Assembly: GCA_049514335.1 (NCBI GenBank)
Contig: JBEKVE010000135.1
Span: 1 to 8,185, forward strand
Direction of reading: 5' to 3'
From: JBEKVE01 sp049514335
GTDB taxonomy: Bacteria; Actinomycetota; Acidimicrobiia; Acidimicrobiales; UBA8190
Length of the DNA: 8,185 nt
The position numbers and the translations under genes were made by a program. The notes under the pieces were generated by a model. That model saw only the letters and a list, made by a program, of their open reading frames with translations. It searched no databases and was not told where the DNA came from. Below, one piece after another: positions 6,124 through 8,185 of the stretch (positions are counted from its first letter, which is position 1; the number at the start of each line of letters is the position of its first letter).

Positions 6124-7178
6124 CCGCCGTGCCGATGCCCGGGGGTGCCGAGGCACCCGACTCGCTCGGCATGTTCGAGGCCACCGCCGGGCTGCCCGAG
6201 CAGGTGGGCGCGGCGGTGGGTGCGGCGCACGGCCTCGACGGCCTGCCGTCGCGCGAGTACGTCGAGAACGTGGTGGTGCTCGGCATGGGCGGCAGCGGCC
6301 TGGCCGGCGACGTCATGGTGGCGGTGGCCGGCCCTTTCGTGCCCGTGCCCATCACGGTGGTGAAGTCCTACGACCTCCCCGACTTCGTGGGCCGCGGCTC
6401 GCTCGTCTTCGCCGTGTCGTTCTCGGGCAACACCGAGGAGACGGTGGAGGCAGCGGGCGAGGCCGCCGACGCCGGGGCGAGCCTGGTGGCGGTGACGACG
6501 GGGGGCAAGCTGGCCGGCCTGGCCGAGGAGTGGGGGGCGCCGACGGTGCCCGTGCCCGACACCATCCCCCAGCCCCGTGCCGCGCTGGGTGCCATGGCCA
6601 TCCCGCCCCTCGTTGTCCTGGAGGACATCGGCCTCTTCCCCGGCGCCGCCCAGTGGGTGGCGCTGGCGGTGGACCAGCTCAAGTACCGGCGTGACCGCCT
6701 GGTCCAGCCGGGCAACACCGCCGAGGAGGTGGCCCGGCGCATCGGGCGCACCATCCCGGTCATCCACGGGGCCCAGGCGGTGGGGGCGGCCGCATCCCTG
6801 CGCTGGAAGAACCAGGTCAACGAGAACGCCAAGTCGCCCGCCTTCGCCGGGACCTACCCCGAGCTGTGCCACAACGACATCGCCGGCTGGGGCCAGCACG
6901 GGGACGTCACCCGCCAGGTCCTGAGCCTGTGCAACCTCCGCCACGACACCGAGCACCCCCAGGTGGTGCGCCGTTTCGCCTTCGTGTCCGACCTGTTCCA
7001 GGAGGTCGTGTCGGACGTGATCGAGGTCCGGGCCCAGGGGGAGGGGGAGCTGGCCCAGCTCCTCGATCTCATGCTCATCGGCGACTTCGTGTCCCTGCAC
7101 CTCGCGGCGCGCGAGGGCATCGACCCCGGACCCGTGCCGATTCTCGAGGAATTGAAGCATCGCCTCGGCGAGGCCTAG
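6120..7178 (+). CDS. Bifunctional phosphoglucose/phosphomannose isomerase (SIS domains)
   Basis: This 352-residue protein has two SIS (sugar isomerase) domains and interconverts fructose-6-P with glucose-6-P and mannose-6-P. The visible signatures are LGMGGSGLAGD at about 54-64, the phosphate-binding SFSGNTEET at 100-108, and the PGI/PMI-specific block NENAKSPAF followed by PELCHNDIAGW. Glu235 and His251 in that block are 16 residues apart, as are the catalytic Glu203 and His219 I recall for the crenarchaeal enzyme, so activity is likely retained. Length fits the family. GTG6120 is preferred because it overlaps the Trm112 stop (GTGA) with GGGGA just upstream; GTG6129 or ATG6135 are alternatives that change only the first few residues. 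The open frame extends back to 5910, but that part is the shifted Trm112 gene. With the mutase at 4430 it makes the fructose-6-P to mannose-1-P route. Mycobacteria carry a similar SIS gene at this locus beside manA. Confidence 0.9.
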   Translation: MTAVPMPGGAEAPDSLGMFEATAGLPEQVGAAVGAAHGLDGLPSREYVENVVVLGMGGSGLAGDVMVAVAGPFVPVPITVVKSYDLPDFVGRGSLVFAVSFSGNTEETVEAAGEAADAGASLVAVTTGGKLAGLAEEWGAPTVPVPDTIPQPRAALGAMAIPPLVVLEDIGLFPGAAQWVALAVDQLKYRRDRLVQPGNTAEEVARRIGRTIPVIHGAQAVGAAASLRWKNQVNENAKSPAFAGTYPELCHNDIAGWGQHGDVTRQVLSLCNLRHDTEHPQVVRRFAFVSDLFQEVVSDVIEVRAQGEGELAQLLDLMLIGDFVSLHLAAREGIDPGPVPILEELKHRLGEA

Positions 7179-7200
7179 ACCGTCGTCCGTCCCATCACAC

Positions 7201-7206
7201 GAGGAG
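7201..7206 (+). promoter_or_regulatory. Ribosome-binding site of the adenosylhomocysteinase gene
   Basis: GAGGAG lies 5 bases before ATG7212 in a 33-base spacer after the isomerase stop. It supports this start. The spacer is too short for a separate riboswitch, so the gene is probably co-transcribed with those upstream. Confidence 0.65.
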
Positions 7207-7211
7207 CTCAC

Positions 7212-8185
7212 ATGCCCACGCCCGATATTGACCACGATGTCGCCGATCTCGCCCTGGCCGAGCTCGGGCGCCAGCGCATCGCGTGGGCCGACGCCAACAT
7301 GCCGGTGCTCGCCTCCATCCGCGAGCGCTTCACCAAGGAGCGGCCCCTGGCCGGCTCCGTCGCCGCCGCCTGCCTGCACGTCACCACGGAGACGGCCAAC
7401 CTGCTGCGCACGCTCAAGGCGGGCGGCGCCGAGGTTCTCATCTGCGCCTCGAACCCCCTGTCCACGCAGGACGACGTGGCCGCCTCGCTGGTGGTGGACG
7501 AGGGGATCCCCACCTACGCGGTGAAGGGGGAGGACACCGATCTGTACTTCTCGCACATCGACGCCGTGCTCGACCGGCACCCCACCGTGACCATGGACGA
7601 CGGCTGCGACCTCGTGTCGCGCATCCACCAGCACCGTCCCGACCAGGTGAGCGAGGTGCTGGCCGGAACGGAGGAGACGACGACCGGGGTCATCCGGCTG
7701 CGCGCCATGGAGGCCGAGGGGGCGCTTCGGTACCCGATCGTGGCCGTCAACGACGCCGACACCAAGCACATGTTCGACAACCGCTACGGCACGGGGCAGT
7801 CGACCCTGGACGGGATCATCCGGGCCACCAACGTGTTGCTGGCGGGCAAGCGCATCGTGGTGGCCGGCTACGGCTACTGCGGCAAGGGCGTGGCCAGCCG
7901 GGCCCGTGGCATGGGCGGACAGGTCATCGTGACCGAGATCAACCCCCTGCGGGCGCTCGAGGCCGTCATGGACGGCTTCCGGGTCGAGACCATGGAGGAC
8001 GCCGCGGCCGAGGGTGACATCTTCATCACCGTCACAGGGAACCGTGACGTGCTGCGGGGCGAGCACTTCGAGCGCATGCAGGACGGTGCCATCGTGGCCA
8101 ACTCCGGCCATTTCGACATCGAGATCGACCTCGTCGCCCTGGGCAACCTGTCAGAGGGCCGGCGGCGCCCGGTGCGGCCCATGGT
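7212..8185 (+). CDS. ahcY: Adenosylhomocysteinase, 3' end outside the window
   Basis: The frame is open from ATG7212 to the window edge (324 complete codons), so the last quarter or so is missing. The enzyme reversibly cleaves S-adenosylhomocysteine to adenosine and homocysteine with tightly bound NAD, relieving product inhibition of methyltransferases. Diagnostic segments are the substrate-domain CLHVTTETANLL, SNPLSTQDDVAASL at about 80-93, the EETTTGV block, NDADTKHMFDNRYGTGQST with Lys185 and Asp189 at the positions of the catalytic human Lys186/Asp190, the NAD fold GYGYCGKG at 219-226 followed by VIVTEINPLRALEA, and NSGHFDIEI near the edge. The SNPLSTQDD and NRYGTGQST wording resembles the archaeal/Thermotoga-type enzyme more than the long mycobacterial form. 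The spacer to the isomerase is 33 bp, so it probably belongs to the same operon. Confidence 0.94.
   Translation, partial: MPTPDIDHDVADLALAELGRQRIAWADANMPVLASIRERFTKERPLAGSVAAACLHVTTETANLLRTLKAGGAEVLICASNPLSTQDDVAASLVVDEGIPTYAVKGEDTDLYFSHIDAVLDRHPTVTMDDGCDLVSRIHQHRPDQVSEVLAGTEETTTGVIRLRAMEAEGALRYPIVAVNDADTKHMFDNRYGTGQSTLDGIIRATNVLLAGKRIVVAGYGYCGKGVASRARGMGGQVIVTEINPLRALEAVMDGFRVETMEDAAAEGDIFITVTGNRDVLRGEHFERMQDGAIVANSGHFDIEIDLVALGNLSEGRRRPVRPM

Noticed and set aside
7179..7211. SAH or SAM riboswitch before ahcY
   Set aside because: Only 33 bases separate the isomerase stop from the ahcY start, too short for a known SAH-responsive aptamer, and no suitable stem or pseudoknot is visible.
5985..8111. 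708-codon open frame on the - strand across the Trm112, isomerase and ahcY genes
   Set aside because: Its translation is rich in His, Gly, Val and Asp with no family motif, and it lies opposite three genes with clear catalytic signatures. Long antisense frames are expected in DNA this GC-rich.

Overview
The window is very GC-rich, with the strong G/C third-position bias typical of a high-GC actinobacterium. The gene order phosphomannomutase, Trm112-like protein, SIS-type sugar-phosphate isomerase, adenosylhomocysteinase resembles the manB/Rv3256c/manA...sahH neighbourhood that I recall from mycobacteria. An Acidimicrobiia-like lineage is my best guess for the source, but that is inference from style. 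Every supported gene is on the + strand. I saw no tRNA, rRNA, CRISPR array, insertion sequence or phage gene.

Layout. (1) Positions 1-224 hold the C-terminal end of a CPBP-family intramembrane protease, followed by a small hairpin. (2) Positions 327-2831 encode an 834-residue polytopic membrane protein that resembles GT-C-fold glycosyltransferases / 'PTPS_related' membrane proteins. It carries a 94-residue Pro/Gly-rich linker and a large ectodomain. A strong GC hairpin follows it. (3) Positions 3086-4215 hold a tightly coupled two-gene unit: a small lipoprotein (lipobox, Thr-rich spacer, heptad helix) and a larger secreted helical protein with the same architecture but an ordinary signal peptide. 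An 11-bp-stem terminator hairpin closes this unit. I recognise no characterised family for either protein, and they are the least explained part of the window. (4) Positions 4430-8185 hold a metabolic operon: phosphomannomutase/phosphoglucomutase, a zinc-ligand-poor Trm112/UPF0434-like protein, a bifunctional phosphoglucose/phosphomannose isomerase, and adenosylhomocysteinase, which runs off the window edge.

How they fit together. The isomerase (fructose-6-P to mannose-6-P) and the mutase (mannose-6-P to mannose-1-P) form two consecutive steps toward GDP-mannose and hence polyprenol-phosphate-mannose and mannosylated envelope material. The GT-C-like membrane protein and the two Thr/Ser-rich exported proteins could lie downstream of that supply, but this link is a hypothesis. 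AhcY recycles S-adenosylhomocysteine, and the Trm112-like protein is related to activators of SAM-dependent methyltransferases, so those two may share a methylation theme.

The non-coding gaps are all under 300 bp. Gap 225-326 holds a hairpin. Gap 2832-3085 holds two hairpins and a purine-rich ribosome-binding region. Gap 4216-4429 holds three hairpins and a four-run G tract just before the mutase start. Gap 5813-5874 holds a 10-bp direct repeat. I could not place a convincing -10/-35 promoter in any of them.
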